From Trichomonas vaginalis G3 (taxonomy: Eukaryota > Parabasalia > Trichomonadida > Trichomonadidae), in assembly GCF_026262505.1 (NCBI RefSeq), contig NC_067207.1, positions 10,570,082 to 10,634,081 on the forward strand: 64,000 nucleotides of DNA, in the 5' to 3' direction. Position numbers and translations under genes: made by a program. Below the pieces are notes generated by a model. That model did no database searches and was not told the DNA's origin. It saw only the letters and a program-made list of their open reading frames with translations. Positions 1 to 10,210 of the stretch are shown here, one piece after another. The first letter of the stretch is position 1. Each line of letters begins with the position of its first letter.

Positions 1-330
1 AGGTGTGTATTTCATCAAGTTCAAAAAGTTTATCAGGTTTTATTTAAAATTTTCTTCATACCATACGATAAATGATTCATTTAAATAACTTAAAATCGTG
101 TTAATATCCCATTTTGCTATCACATTTTATTATAATACATATCATACGTTTTTTCATGGTCATCTTTAATAATGATTATAATCTGAAAGGGTCTAAAAGA
201 ATGGGATTAAATTTACCACTCACAGAAACGAGAGTAACATTATAAATTCCGCTAACTGTTAAATTTAATTCCACAGTTATTATTCGAAATAATATTGATA
301 ATTGACATTTTTTTTATTACGATTAAAAAT

Positions 331-717
331 ATGGTAAAGCGTTATTTTCCAGTGATAAATAAAACTAGAATAAGATTACCTCAAGAATTCATAAATTCAA
401 CGAATAAGAAATTCATTCATGTTATAAATTTTAGTGTTTTCAGAAAATATGAGTCAGTGTCATATTCATCAACAGGTTATATTTCACTTCATTCAAATTT
501 AGTTCAATCAAACCCATATAATGACCATTTCATAAGATTTTCAGATGGTATTAAAAATGTAATTGATAGATTAAAATATGAACAGATTGACAATATCGAA
601 TTTTTGGAATTTTGGTTTAAATATCCCGATGGAAAAAAGATTGAAGTTAAATATAAAGCTGATAATGATTGGGTCTCCATTCTCATGGTTTTCTTCATTC
701 TCCTCATTCTTCGGTAA
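331..717 (+). CDS. Candidate single-jelly-roll minor capsid-like protein of element C
   Basis: About 128 residues from the ATG at 331; the frame is open further upstream but only with non-ATG starts. Near the start it carries an isoleucine-arginine-leucine-proline-glutamine-glutamate stretch, later a His-Ser-Asn-Leu motif, and near the end 'FWFKYPDGKKIEV', a pattern like the last strands of Polinton penton proteins (a hydrophobic strand, then D-G, then a strand). It is convergent with the minus-strand genes that follow. The last residues are hydrophobic and look unlike the rest. The capsid role rests on motif resemblance and position only; an unrelated small structural protein is equally possible. 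Confidence 0.35.
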   Translation: MVKRYFPVINKTRIRLPQEFINSTNKKFIHVINFSVFRKYESVSYSSTGYISLHSNLVQSNPYNDHFIRFSDGIKNVIDRLKYEQIDNIEFLEFWFKYPDGKKIEVKYKADNDWVSILMVFFILLILR

Positions 718-921
718 GTCACGAGTTAATAAATTTGGTTGAGTTGCTGACCTTGTTAATTCGGGGCTAACATTAACTTTAACATTTTGAATAATTCGTG
801 ATTTATCATCATTTACGTTATAACCAACCGTAATCTCTGCTTTTGCGTTAGTGTTTCTTTTGACTAGTGAAACGTCTTCTCATTTATATTCGAATAAAAA
901 AATATATTTAAACTTTTATTT

Positions 922-1447
922 TGCTGGAACTTTTGAATCTATTATTCCCTGTATTTGTTCATGAAGTTGATTTTTAGCTGTTTCATCGTAATTAATAGAC
1001 CTAATATTTCATTAATTGCATTCTTATAATCATCTGATTTCTCAAATTTTCTTTTATCTGATTCCTTAACTAAATCATAGTTAAACTTCGTTGCTGATAT
1101 AATGGTTTCTTAATTAAATCTTTGAATGCTTGAGATAAAGCACCTGATGCAATTCTTGCTACTATAATTGGTTGGAATTGCTGTTTAAGTTCATCTTTAA
1201 CATTTGCGAAAACTGGATCGAATAAAGCAACTTTAAAGAATTTCTTAGCTGAAATTTCGGGTCTAATATTTGCATATTGACCATCAAACTGGTTAGAATA
1301 TCGTGGTAATCCATCCGGTCCCTCTTCAATAGCATTTAATTCTTCATTGAAATAAGAATATGGATTATGACGGTATGAATTAATTGGACCATTTTCACAT
1401 TCTCCAATGTATTGTTTAACAGCTTTTCCATTTTCATCAAATTGCAT
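922..1447 (-). pseudogene. Unrecognised gene of element C
   Basis: Minus-strand gene remnant beginning MQFDENGKAV. The middle is rich in charged and aromatic residues; the end is amphipathic helical with alternating Lys, Glu and Gln, and the reading ends near 922 in a Lys-rich tail. The low-complexity start and helical end would suit a virion-internal or scaffold-like protein, but I do not recognise a family. It lies downstream of the next minus-strand gene with about 60 bp between, so the two may be co-transcribed. Broken, with about two breaks. Confidence 0.35.
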
Positions 1448-1510
1448 AGGATAACGTTCATTATATGCTTTACGTTTTAGGATAATCAGATATAGTTAAT
1501 TTATAACCAT

Positions 1511-1812
1511 TTATACTTTAATATTACCTTGACCATCAGTAACGAAAACTTCATTTATACCATCGGGTTTTCCATTTGGACCCGTAATGTCTGTTCGTGT
1601 GCTTCCCAATTTGGACCTTGACGTTTGGCATATGCTTGAGCTTCTGGTAATGTTAAAACGTTTCTCATTTGTTTAACATCTTTTTGAAGACCAGCAACAA
1701 TATGAACTAATTCTTTCATTCCATCAGGAACTTTCATAGTTCTATTATATGCACCCTTTTTGTTTGTCCCTTGTTTTAATGGAACCTGTAGAAGATTTGC
1801 TATTTCTGTCAT
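1511..1812 (-). pseudogene. Unrecognised small gene of element C
   Basis: Minus-strand remnant starting [10 protein letters not shown]. It has a helical middle segment (residues about 30-60, with spaced Leu/Val and Lys/Glu) and a Pro/Gly-rich end. It is short, lies between the ATPase piece upstream and the 922-1447 gene downstream, and has the same strand. No family is recognised. About one break. A minor virion component is only a guess from position. Confidence 0.35.
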
Positions 1813-1859
1813 GTTTAATTATAAATAAAAAATAAAATTAATTATAAAAAGTTAATCAA

Positions 1860-2356
1860 ATTTAACACTTCCTTTATTTAAATCAACTATTATTTTTCCA
1901 TGTTCACCTAATTGCTGATATTGTGTGTAAAGTTCATTAATGCTCATTGGTAAATTCACTTGATAAAGCATAACGTTCAACTGTTTGACGACTAAACCCA
2001 CTGAAAATGAAAAGTGTTGATAGATTTGATTTAATGTTTGTGCTTAATGCTTTGAAATATTGAACAGCCATGAAGAATGAACACTGAATGTGTCGACATT
2101 GAGTTAATAACTGATTAAAATATGATTTCTCATTTGTTATTAGTTTTGATTTCACTGCATCATCTAGAAAAATGAGTGAATGCAAAAATTCTTTATCAAA
2201 ATTTGAAATGGAAAGTGTTTCAAATAATTCACCCCGTTGTTTATCAATAATTTTATCCTCTAATCCTTGCTTCTTGATTGTATTATATAATTCTTTATAC
2301 ATTAAAAAGTTTTTTAAATAATCTTCTGCTTCTTCTTGTGATAAATAAATAATCAT
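1860..2356 (-). pseudogene. Packaging ATPase fragment (FtsK/HerA type) of element C
   Basis: The readable part has a hydrophobic strand followed by two acidic residues (LIFLDDA, Walker B-like), then a Gln-Cys-Arg-His segment and 'FSGFSRQTVER', which matches in order and spacing the C-terminal half of the intact ATPase at 55308-56195 (VCDDFAG, then FQGFSRYDIEL). In Polintons this ATPase pumps DNA into the capsid. No P-loop is visible here, so only the C-terminal part is represented. It overlaps the next minus-strand gene, whose coding DNA takes the place where the N-terminal half would be expected. Broken. Confidence 0.55.
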
Positions 2357-2729
2357 TAGCGTTTAATAATTCACAGTCTTCCTTTTTAAATTGATGTTTA
2401 AGATATTCAGGATTTAATACTCTACGTTTATATGCTCCTAACTTAGTTCTAAAGGTTTTTCTACAAAATTTAGGAATTCCATCCTCTTTAATGCACTCAA
2501 TGATTTCCATTTCATTATTTTCAATTTCTTCTTCTCGTTTATGAGGTCTTTGATTATGACTCCATTGATTCCATGAAATTAAATATTCTTTATCATTATA
2601 TTTATACCTCATTAGCTTATTTTGGCTTTCATATTCATTTAATAATTCACAATCTTCATTTTTAAATTGAAGTTTAACCCATTTAGGATTTAAACAATGT
2701 TTAATTAATCGCGGAATATCTGACATCAT
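2295..2729 (-). CDS. Two-repeat protein of element C, unknown function
   Basis: 144 residues, MMSDIPRLIK at the start; two in-frame ATGs (2729 and 2726) directly follow a TATA-like box. It holds two copies of a motif of about 25 residues: Leu-Asn-Pro, two or three residues, Lys/Leu-x-x-Gln-Phe-Lys, then 'EDCELLN'. The first copy goes on into 'NDKEYLISWNQW', a pattern like the G-H-E-x-x-x-x-W repeats found in virus and phage proteins near homing endonucleases. The repeat is also visible in the DNA (2356-2425 against 2638-2700). The last residues are basic and look like a run-on into the neighbouring gene. Function unknown; nucleic-acid binding is a guess. Confidence 0.45.
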   Translation of the reverse strand: MMSDIPRLIKHCLNPKWVKLQFKNEDCELLNEYESQNKLMRYKYNDKEYLISWNQWSHNQRPHKREEEIENNEMEIIECIKEDGIPKFCRKTFRTKLGAYKRRVLNPEYLKHQFKKEDCELLNANDYLFITRRSRRLFKKLFNV

Positions 2730-2941
2730 CTATATATAGCTTCTTTTATAAAAGATAAAAAAATAAATTATTTTAAAATTAATGTTAATTTTTTAAAATG
2801 TGTTTAGTATATAATATTTATTACTAATTTATTTAATAATGTCGCGCTTTCTTACGAATTCATGACTTAAAAAACGTAAGAAAAAATTTTTATATCATCT
2901 ATATATAGAAGATGTGAAAATATACCTTCATCTATATATAG
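2727..2941. promoter_or_regulatory. Three copies of a 13-base TATA-like box
   Basis: The 13-mer catctatatatag occurs at 2727-2739, 2896-2908 and 2929-2941, always in the same orientation. In the first copy the reverse strand reads CTATATATAGATG and runs straight into the start codon of the 2295-2729 gene. Trichomonad genes are known to use an initiator rather than a TATA box, so a repeated TATA-like box at an element gene start is unusual. It may be an element-specific promoter; the two distal copies have no gene obvious beside them. Confidence 0.35.
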
Positions 2942-3963
2942 ACGTAACAAAAAAAGTCACTAAACCCTTCATATCCTACTACTGTTATTTTTTGCATTCT
3001 ATTATTTAGAAACCAATCCAAATACGAAATATAAGATGAAATTATGAATGCAAAGATGATTAAAGAATAATAAAATTAGTTTTCAATTGATCCAAAATGA
3101 TTTGAACCTCAACGACTTTAAGGAGTACAGTATATTGGATATAAGATTTGTTGTTTCTTTAAGTTTTGAAAAAAAAATTGATTATGAAATTTAAGGGTGC
3201 ACACGAGAGGATCATGTAAACTTCAGAATTTAGAACCTTATTTTAGGCATTATCTTGGCTACCTATTTAGGCTCGAAAAGCAAAAAATATCAAAAAATAC
3301 AACTTGAGTCCATTATGACCCTTTCATGGAGGTAGTTTTTATCCGCTAGTATTTTCCCTTTGAATCTCTTTACAATTCGAAATCAAATTCAAATCTCAGT
3401 AGAAGAAAGGAAGAATCGACTTACTACGGTTGTAATACGAATAAATACATATATTTAATTATTTTTATTTACATAATAATTGTTTGAAGCTCATATTCCA
3501 TCAAATTTTTAAATAAAAACATGAAAATGTAGGAAAATGTGTTGCATATTAAGTTCAGTCAAAATGTAAGCTATTGAATTTTTTGAGAGGGAAATCATCA
3601 TCGAGGATGTAAAAAGTGACGCTTTAGGAAATATTATTAGAAATATGATAATAAATATATTTGGAAAAAATATGTTTTTTTTCAAAAATTGAAATGTTCA
3701 TAGAATATTTTGAAATATGTAGGGAATTGAATTCGGTATTATATGATAAACAGGATTTTTAAATTTCAAGGAAAAATAGCTTTTGTGAATACTTTTGAGA
3801 ACTCTTCTCAAAGATCATGATTCAAATATATTAAGGAGCCAAAATATTAGAGATGAGTTCACAATCAAAATTTTACAGTTTAATTATTTAGAAAAACGTA
3901 TTAACCTCAATAAAAAAAATATCTCAAAGATGAATAGTTAATTTAGGGTTTCCTAGCTATCTA
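2746..3963. other. AT-rich intergenic DNA
   Basis: No coding frame of note on either strand, no repeat longer than a few tens of bases, no RNA gene recognised. It separates Polinton fragment C from the hairpin cluster. Confidence 0.6.
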
Positions 3964-4146
3964 GAGGGAATTGTTCCTTATGATGTATATATTTATAATG
4001 TATGCATCATAAGGAACAATTCCCTCGCTGAAGTGAGAAAACTTGTTCGCAATCATTTCGCATTGCGAACAAGTTTTCTCGTTTTTAATAACAAACTAAA
4101 GGCTATGAGGCACTGATTATATATTAGTGCCTCATAGCCTTTAGTT
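3964..4146. repeat. Three consecutive near-perfect hairpins
   Basis: Three inverted repeats follow one another with only 8-13 bp between. First: arms 3964-3985 and 4005-4026 (22 bp, perfect) around a 19-base AT loop that itself largely pairs. Second: arms 4035-4053 and 4062-4080 (19 bp, perfect) with an 8-base loop. Third: arms 4094-4114 and 4126-4146 (21 bp, perfect) with an 11-base loop. The three stem sequences are unrelated, and richer in G and C than the surroundings. No coding, no flanking duplication recognised. Perfect stems in neighbouring hairpins of different sequence argue for recent origin or selection for structure. Confidence 0.9.
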
Positions 4147-4480
4147 CCCTGTAGAAAAGATCGAAATTTTATTCTTATTTTAACTGATCTATATTTCGCT
4201 TGCGTTATTTGATATCTTTTCTTTTGCATATGTCATTCCTTTCACTTTTCGAATTTCATTTGCCTGCATGCTCTCTCGTTTTGGTTGAAAATCAACTCAA
4301 TCTTAAAATGAACTTCTTCATTCTTTACAATAAATTCAATTTTTTCGAGATATATCTTTATCTACCCCTATGTGAGCTGCATATTCTTTCTCGCTAAATT
4401 CTTTGATTCTTTCAGAGCTAAAAATCAAGTTTAATAAAAATATGTTTAAATTTTAAAAAAATATATTTTTTTATCGATAG
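4147..4480. other. AT-rich DNA with a faint minus-strand coding trace
   Basis: On the minus strand around 4180-4440 the translation shows short sensible stretches such as EFSEKEYAAHIG and a Lys-rich helix, broken by stops. It may be the worn edge of Polinton A or another repeat. Nothing else is seen. Confidence 0.25.
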
Positions 4481-4596
4481 AAAAGATGACAAAATCATAT
4501 CAGTAAACAAGTACATGTCAGGACTTAAGAGAACTAGAACCCATTCACATATTTGAAATGTTTACTTCTACCATTTTGAAAATGTCTTCATTCAGC

Positions 4597-4900
4597 AAAG
4601 TTGGAACATCGAAACCAGTTAAGTTTGCTATTGGACTGAAAAATGGTGCGAAATTTGAAGACTTAGAACATAGAAGGTTTGTTAACAGTCAAAGAAAGTT
4701 TTGATAGAGAGGTTTTCAAAACCTTAAAGAAGGCAGCTATACAAACTTGTATACTTATGAACCAAAGAAAGCAGACGGACTATGAATTTATGAGTCTAAG
4801 ATAGTTGAAGTTCAAGAAATTTTGGAAAAGATTTTAGAGTCTAGCCAGTGTTTATCCTAAAGAGAAGAGAAAATTGACATTGACCAGAAATGTTCTAAAA
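4597..4900 (+). pseudogene. Small unrecognised gene of Polinton A
   Basis: Plus-strand remnant starting MSSFSKVGTS, preceded by an AT-rich leader and followed by a convergent minus-strand gene. The composition is Lys/Glu/Phe-rich. Its position at the edge of the element, its size (about 100 residues) and the general look of the N-terminus are like those of the 53175-53501 gene at the edge of Polinton B, but I see no convincing sequence match. Broken. Confidence 0.3.
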
Positions 4901-4914
4901 AATAAAATTTATTT

Positions 4915-5360
4915 TTACATGTCAAATTTCTTTTTCTCTGGAACTGGTTCAGGTTCTTTCTTCTCTTCTCTACTTTCTTTTCTTCCTTTTTTTCTTCTCT
5001 TTTCTGTGGGAGTATGTCAAATTTTCTCCGACCATATTATGTAAAGTTCTTTGTCCTTTAATACGCTCATCTATTCTGTTTTCTATTTCATCTATCAAGA
5101 ACAGGCATGTGTCTTCTTTTTGCATTCTAAGAAGTTTTGTTGACTTCATCTCTCTCAAGAGGCGTCATCTCTGTCAACAAGTCTGCATTGACAAATTTTA
5201 AGACTTCGTCTGTTATTTTATAGGGGGGTTCTTGTCATATTCCCAGACAGAACTTGACAAATTCCACCTTTCTTGTTTACACTATGTAAGATTTTATGGT
5301 CGACAGATTTTTGCTGTCGAAAAGTTTTCTCGAATATAGATAGGCGAAATCGCTAGACAT
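4915..5360 (-). pseudogene. Small gene of Polinton A with Lys/Glu-rich tail
   Basis: Minus-strand remnant starting near 5360 with MSSDFAYLYS and ending near 4915 in a highly charged Lys/Glu/Pro tail. It is divergent from the ATPase gene that begins near 5396, with about 35 bp between the two starts, the same tight divergent layout as in Polinton B. No family recognised; a charged tail would fit a DNA- or virion-associated protein. Broken, several breaks. Confidence 0.3.
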
Positions 5361-5395
5361 TTTCTAAAGATAAAAATTTTAATTTTTCTAAAAAT

Positions 5396-6274
5396 ATGTT
5401 AGAAAAAAAGTTTGCTGACATTGACAAGAAATTTGAGAATGTTTAAAACAAGACAAAGAGGAAGTTAGAAAATGCTCAGATAAAGCCTATCGATGACAGT
5501 TTCTTATTGCTCAGAATGGTATAAAGGTCTAATTGCAACCACCTGGGTCGGGTAAGCTTTCTTTATCTTAAAATGGCTGCACAACAACAAGAACTAGATG
5601 AGAAGAACCCATTCTATGAGTTAGTTGTTATTTGTAGTAATTCTGGTTAATTGACAAACGTCCATTCGTTCATAAGATTATAAAGAAGTCTAAGTTAGTA
5701 TGTATAAAAGGATACTGAGTTGTTAGATTGGATAAAGAAGTACCAAAGAAGAGTTTTTGAAGTATAATGCTATAAATGAGTATATAAATTTCGAAGTTTA
5801 AAAGACCCAAATGAGGAAATGCAGAGAATATTAGAGAAGAAACACTTCGAACCCAAACAGCAAGAGAAGAATAGCATTTCGAAAAATGCAATCTCTAGCG
5901 ATTGGAGAGACATACCTCATAGATGTCTTCTTATCTTAGAGTGACTTTGCTTCTCATCTTTTTAAAGAAACAGAGAACAGATATGGTGTCGAATTTCCTT
6001 AAGAAGCAGACACTTTAACAATTTCAGTTGTTAATTGTGTACAGACAGCAAAGAGGTTTAAGGTAAGGATGTTAAAGAATATGACTTGACATTATACTTT
6101 TCCCCGGATGCGAGACGATTTCATGGAACTATGAAAGAGTCCATGGCAGGTAAGTTTTGGAAAGACAGAACTATGGGAGAAAGTAGCAAAGTCATACAAC
6201 GACCCTCATACTTCTTTCAGAATTCATATCTACGCAAACAAAGTTCAAATGTAAAAAGTCAGCTTGAAAAATAA
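5396..6274 (+). pseudogene. Packaging ATPase (FtsK/HerA type) of Polinton A
   Basis: Plus-strand remnant of about 290 residues, the same length as the intact ATPase of Polinton B. It starts with a Lys/Asp-rich helix, shows a P-loop-like Pro-Gly-Ser-Gly-Lys stretch near 5545, then a strand (YELVVICSNSG) like the one after the P-loop in the family, and ends with the Phe-His-Gly-Thr and Arg-x-Met-Gly region near 6115-6180. In the family it drives genome packaging into the capsid. Broken, about ten breaks. Confidence 0.5.
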
Positions 6275-7145
6275 ATGGTTCATGCTACTCTACTTGTTTT
6301 GAAGTTGTCAAAATATTCTGCTATTTTTTCCTTCAGTAGCGGTAAGTCTTCTTGATATGTAAGTATTGTACAACCTTTCATATCATATGTGTTTGAGGTA
6401 ACGTAATCTTGAAGACTATTGTTCTCACATCTTCATTCGGTGTCATTGAAAATCGGTAAGTTTTCGGCGATAAGAACCAATTTCTGTCAGATTTGTAAAT
6501 TCTTAGCAAGGGTCGTAAAACGCTTTGGTTGTTTCTTCTGACTAATGCAACAAACCATATTTTTATTTCTTCATTTTCCATCTCTTTCAGTATAAATATA
6601 TCTTATAGTTCTTTTCCTTACCTTTTGGTACCGAACGCGTGGTATTCTTTTCTGAAGTTTTTGTTTTTGCTTCAATGACTTCATCTTTTGCTTGAAGTTT
6701 CTTTTCCATCTCTTCACGTTCTGTTTATATAGTTCATCTAACATTCAATGAAATATAAACATAACGAGGTGACAGCCCACATTGCTAACGGCATTTACCT
6801 AAAAGTCTATGAAACATAATATCCTCTCTCAAACAGCGAGCCAGAATTCTTGCGATTTCGTACGGAATCTCTACCCTCGGTTTTCCGAGGGTAGCAAACT
6901 ATGAGGAAAATTCTCTAAAAGTCTTTTGTCTGTCTGGTTTTCCAAACAAGTGATATGCCTTGCTTTGTAGAAACAAACAGCGTTCAAATACTTTGCAAAT
7001 CTTGGGTACATATCGCTTTGACCGAACGAAATTGAGAACGTAACTGTTTGTTATACTGTATGTACTCGTATTCTGCATTTATAGTTCATGGACTATAACT
7101 GTTGTTGGTGTTTCTGTTTTGTTGACATATCTGTCTTTATATTCC
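6275..7145 (-). pseudogene. KilA-N-type gene of Polinton A, first copy
   Basis: Reverse-strand counterpart of the gene at 63233-64000 in Polinton B. The same features can be followed: a KilA-N-like domain (Tyr-Val-His and Ala-x-Trp-Ala-Ser-Pro region near 6780-6900), a Lys/Glu coiled coil near 6600-6720, and a conserved C-terminal domain (Leu-Val-Arg-Arg-Asn, Asp-Arg-Asn-Trp-Phe, and Met-Thr-Pro-Asn-Glu near 6378-6581). KilA-N domains bind DNA and are common in large DNA viruses and phages. It ends tail-to-tail with the ATPase. Broken, about ten breaks. Confidence 0.55.
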
Positions 7146-7204
7146 GGATAAAAAAAATATTTTAATTAAAAAACTAACTTTATTTTTCATCTTAAGGAAA
7201 TTCA

Positions 7205-7600
7205 ATGAAATTGTGCTGAATTCAATAAAAATTAAAGTTTAGGCGAGAGCCCACATTGCAACTGCTTTAATAAAGTCTATGTACATAATAATCTCTTAAA
7301 TTTAATTGCAAATTTTTACGATTTTCATGTGTTTTATGCAAGACGAAAAAGCGGTCTAGAGAAATTTCACTCAAGTTTCTTGTGTGCTTTGGTTTTTGAA
7401 CCAGTCGTCTGCGTGTTTAGTGTCCTGGAGCAAAACAACATGCTGTCAATAATACTTTGCATTTGGTACATATCGTCTTTGAACCGAACGAATGAGACGG
7501 AGTTTGTTTGTTAAACGTATGTACTCGTATCTTCATTTATGGTTCATGAACGATAGCAGTTTGTTGTGTTCTCTGGTTGTTGACAATATCTGTCTTTACA
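7205..7600 (-). pseudogene. KilA-N-type gene of Polinton A, partial second copy
   Basis: A second, shorter copy of the N-terminal KilA-N part lies directly behind the first. The DNA of both shares the leader ending near 7600 and 7150 (T/A-rich block with a shared ctaactttatttttt core) and the coding stretch with the Trp-Phe-Glu and Tyr-Glu-x-Arg landmarks. This points to tandem duplication of the module. The copy lacks the coiled coil and C-terminal domain. Broken. Confidence 0.45.
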
Positions 7601-7609
7601 TTACAAAAT

Positions 7610-7895
7610 AAAAAAATAATAAAAATAAAACTAACTTTATTTTTTCTATCTTAAGGAAATTCACTGTTTTCATAGAGTTTGGCGACCCCGAAGAAGTCGG
7701 TCTCGCTGTGCTTCATGATTTTCATAGAGTTTTGGCGACTACACTACGTTTTCTTAGTTTACTCGCTGTTTTCACTTGTTTTCGTACGGATCTCTCTCGG
7801 GTTTTTCGCGGGTAGCAATCTTATGCCATTTTACTCAGATTTTTGTGCTGAATTTCAGCAAAAAATAAATATTTTAGGGTAGAAGTGTTAGACTA
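7610..7895. other. Repeat-bearing spacer in Polinton A
   Basis: No gene recognised. It contains a further degenerate piece of the KilA-N region and a short 'gtttggcgac' duplication (7678 and 7730). It leads into the tandem repeat block. Confidence 0.3.
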
Positions 7896-8325
7896 ACTTG
7901 TTTTTCTAAACCCTCGTGATTTTCATGATTTCATCGTAAATGTTTTGTCAAGACTTCTTCGTAAATGTTTTTTGTCAAACGATGAACGTATATGTTTTGT
8001 CAAACATGAACGTAATATGTTTTTGGTCACAGATTCATCGTAAATGTTTTGTCCAAACTGAAGCGTACATGTTTTTGTCAAACTTCTTCGTAAATGTTTT
8101 GTCATGACTTTTCGTACATGCTTTGTAAGACTTCTTATCGTAATGAGTGTAATGTTTTTGTCAAGAACTTCTTGTAATGTTTTGTCATGACTCTTCGTAC
8201 ATGCTTTGTCAAGACTTCTCATCGTAATGAGTGTAAAATGTTTTGTCAAACTTTACTTCGTAAATGTTTTGTCAAAACTTCTTCGTACATGCTTTGTCAA
8301 GACTTCTTCATCGTATGAGCCGTAA
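7895..8325. repeat. Tandem repeat with a unit of about 24 bp
   Basis: About 17-18 units built on cttcgtaaatgttttgtcaa, with variants (cgtacatgctttgtcaagac). Read on the minus strand the unit encodes an octapeptide of the type Thr-Lys-His-Leu-Arg-Arg-Ser-Leu, strongly basic. Unit length varies by one or two bases, from wear or sequencing error. It sits downstream of the 8620-9290 gene and could be the tail of that gene or a non-coding array. Confidence 0.75.
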
Positions 8326-8330
8326 TCAGA

Positions 8331-8615
8331 CAAAAATAATGTTTTAAGGTGAGAGGTTGCGATCTTCACTGTTTTTCACCTGTTTTCTTCACATGGTCTA
8401 ATAACATACAAAACTCATGAAATTTGGTCATTTTTCAGCAAAAATAATGTTAAGGTGAAGTGTGCGAATCTCACCTGTTTTTTCACCTGTTTTCTCACAT
8501 GGTCTAAAACATACAAACTCATAAATTTGCATTCTTTTAGCAAAAATAATGTTTAGGGTGAAGTGGTGCGATCTCACCTGTTTTTTCAACTGTTTTCTCA
8601 CAAGCGTTTTACATG
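8331..8615. repeat. Three tandem units (102-108 bp) with GGTGA/TCACC boxes
   Basis: Units begin at 8331, 8439 and 8541 with 'caaaaataatgtt'. Each carries aggtgaagtggtgcgatctcacc-type sequence followed by two further Tcacctgtttt boxes. The core is an inverted GGTGA...TCACC pair able to form a hairpin. The same cassette recurs singly at 9375-9436, 10463-10503, 37616-37672 and 53598-53647, in both Polintons A and B. It sits at gene borders; a 3'-end or regulatory role is inferred. Confidence 0.7.
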
Positions 8616-8619
8616 GTAA

Positions 8620-9290
8620 ACGTTATTTTTACATGTATTTTTCAGCAACTTCGTCAAATAATTTTATAAGCTTATATCTATTACATCAATGCTACTATCA
8701 AAACGTTTCTTTACCTTTCTGGGGAGCACCATACATTTTCTCAAAACTTCAAGCAGTCTGTTGTCCCAGCTCTCATATCATTAACAACACAACTTGACTC
8801 ATATTGGACTGTACTGTCAAATCTTTGAAGTTAATATTATATGTTCCTTTCCTATCTTATATCTCTTTGTATTGAAGTCTTCGGTTTTCTGACGATGTAA
8901 AAGTTAAGCCTTTCACTTGCAAACGTTCCGTAATCGGAATGAACAATGAAGTTATGAAGTTATATCCAACAATGGGTCAATCCATAGAAGAAATCTATTG
9001 GTATAAGACACCAAATTTTGGTCATGAATAGTGCTGTAGTTCCATAGAATTTTAACCGATATCATAAGCCAGGATTTCTTGTCAAAATTTTCCTGAGTTG
9101 AAGCATTTCTAACCCAGTCGTTTGTTTTCTTTCCCAGATGGAGATATTATGTCTGACAAAAGATATATTTGTTGTATTCTTTCGAGTATCTTTAGCGTTT
9201 TAAATCAACCTCTTCTAAACAATTTTGGCGTCATTGTCTATCTTTTTAACTGTTTCAAACTCAATAGTTTTGATCATATAATTTTAAACG
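8620..9290 (-). pseudogene. KilA-N plus T5orf172 (GIY-YIG-like) gene of Polinton A
   Basis: Reverse-strand counterpart of the intact gene at 62534-63145: same order, a KilA-N-like DNA-binding half (Gly-Lys-Lys-x-Asn-Asp-Trp near 9120) followed by a T5orf172 half (Tyr-Lys-Ile-Gly-Arg near 8840, and Lys-x-Thr-Phe-Glu-Val near 8710). The nucleotide match to the Polinton B gene is close in spite of many length differences, so the two elements shared this gene recently or it is under strong conservation. Broken, about ten or more breaks. Confidence 0.6.
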
Positions 9291-9374
9291 TAAAAATAAT
9301 TTTAAAATAAAATAACAAAATTTAATATTTTTATCTTGGACCACCCAACGTATGAAATTTGTCATTGCAGCAAA

Positions 9375-9436
9375 ATAAAGTTTACGGTGAAGTGGTGCGC
9401 ATTCAACCTGTTTTTTCACCTCTTTTTTTCACAAGC
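9375..9436. promoter_or_regulatory. GGTGA/TCACC hairpin cassette
   Basis: Single copy of the cassette described at 8331-8615, beginning gcaaaataaagttta and carrying ggtgaagtggtgcg, then two Tcacct boxes. It lies between two minus-strand genes (8620-9290 and 9455-10210). Confidence 0.5.
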
Positions 9437-9454
9437 GTTTTAACATGAATTGTC

Positions 9455-10210
9455 GATGTATATTTGAAAATCCTAAACAGTTTTGTAGCCTCTATTTCTT
9501 CTTTAGTACATCGGAATGTTTTTAAACAATGCGAAGTTCTTTATACTTCTTTCTTGACGTCAGACAGAACCAGGAATCTTCTGCTGTTGAATAGTTTGGT
9601 TTCAGAAATTCTAACATGTCATTTATTTTCTGCTGGTTTTTCTTTCTGGTCTTTAAGTCTGCATAAGTCGTTTCTCATTTCTTCTATCTCTTGACGGAGT
9701 AGTAATATCTCCTCATTGCCGCTTTACATTTGAAGCATTGCGGTTCTTTTTTGCGTTATATTCTGAAACTTTACTGCTAAAGACAACTAAAGCGTCATGG
9801 TTTTTTCTTTAACGGTCAAAAGTTGCTGGTTTTATCTGTTTGTTTCCATACCTTACCTCCTTCTACATCTTTTCTTATCTGCCAAACACATTCGCAACTA
9901 ACGAAACAAAGTTGTCGAGTAGTCTTAAATTCTTCGATTTATATATGTCAGAAACATTCTTAATATACCATATCGCAATCTTTGTCCTAACCTTATTGTT
10001 GCAATGAAATCCTAGAAACTCATAGTTACCTTTCGTATGAACTTCTTTATTTCTACTGAGTCAGTTGCTTTGACTTCTATTTCATCGAATTCAGGAAGTA
10101 GTGAGCTTTTGGCTGCTGAATTTTCAGGCAATTTGGGTAAATATGGTCCGATGAGGTCCATGCTTTCAAAAAGATACTGTTCATTTGTTTCAATCTTTCG
10201 CACTACAGTC
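9455..10210 (-). pseudogene. Coiled-coil gene of Polinton A
   Basis: Minus-strand remnant. The N-terminal half (about 9890-10210) has 'RKIETNEQYLFESMDLIGPY', then an acidic segment and 'EIKKFIRKVTMSF'. The C-terminal half (about 9600-9720) is a heptad-like coiled coil rich in Glu, Arg, Leu (LLLRQEIEEMRNDL). KilA-N-family virus genes often carry such a coiled coil, and its position between KilA-N-type genes supports that, but no KilA-N motif is clear. Broken. Confidence 0.35.

Larger units (their letters stand above)
1..2745. mobile_element. Polinton/Maverick fragment (element C), broken
   Basis: Fossil of a Polinton-type virus-like element entering from the left edge. Its visible parts are a plus-strand jelly-roll-like protein, two unrecognised minus-strand genes, a piece of an FtsK/HerA-type packaging ATPase, and a minus-strand protein with an internal repeat. 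The ATPase piece resembles the C-terminal third of the intact ATPase at 55308-56195, which is the main reason for the assignment. Integrase and polymerase are not seen. The element looks broken, with roughly five to ten breaks in the visible part. Its right limit is placed where coding capacity stops. Moderately old by appearance. Confidence 0.6.

Noticed and set aside
7329-7882. Plus-strand small frames in the KilA-N repeat region
   Set aside because: They run opposite to recognisable minus-strand KilA-N coding and have no features of their own.
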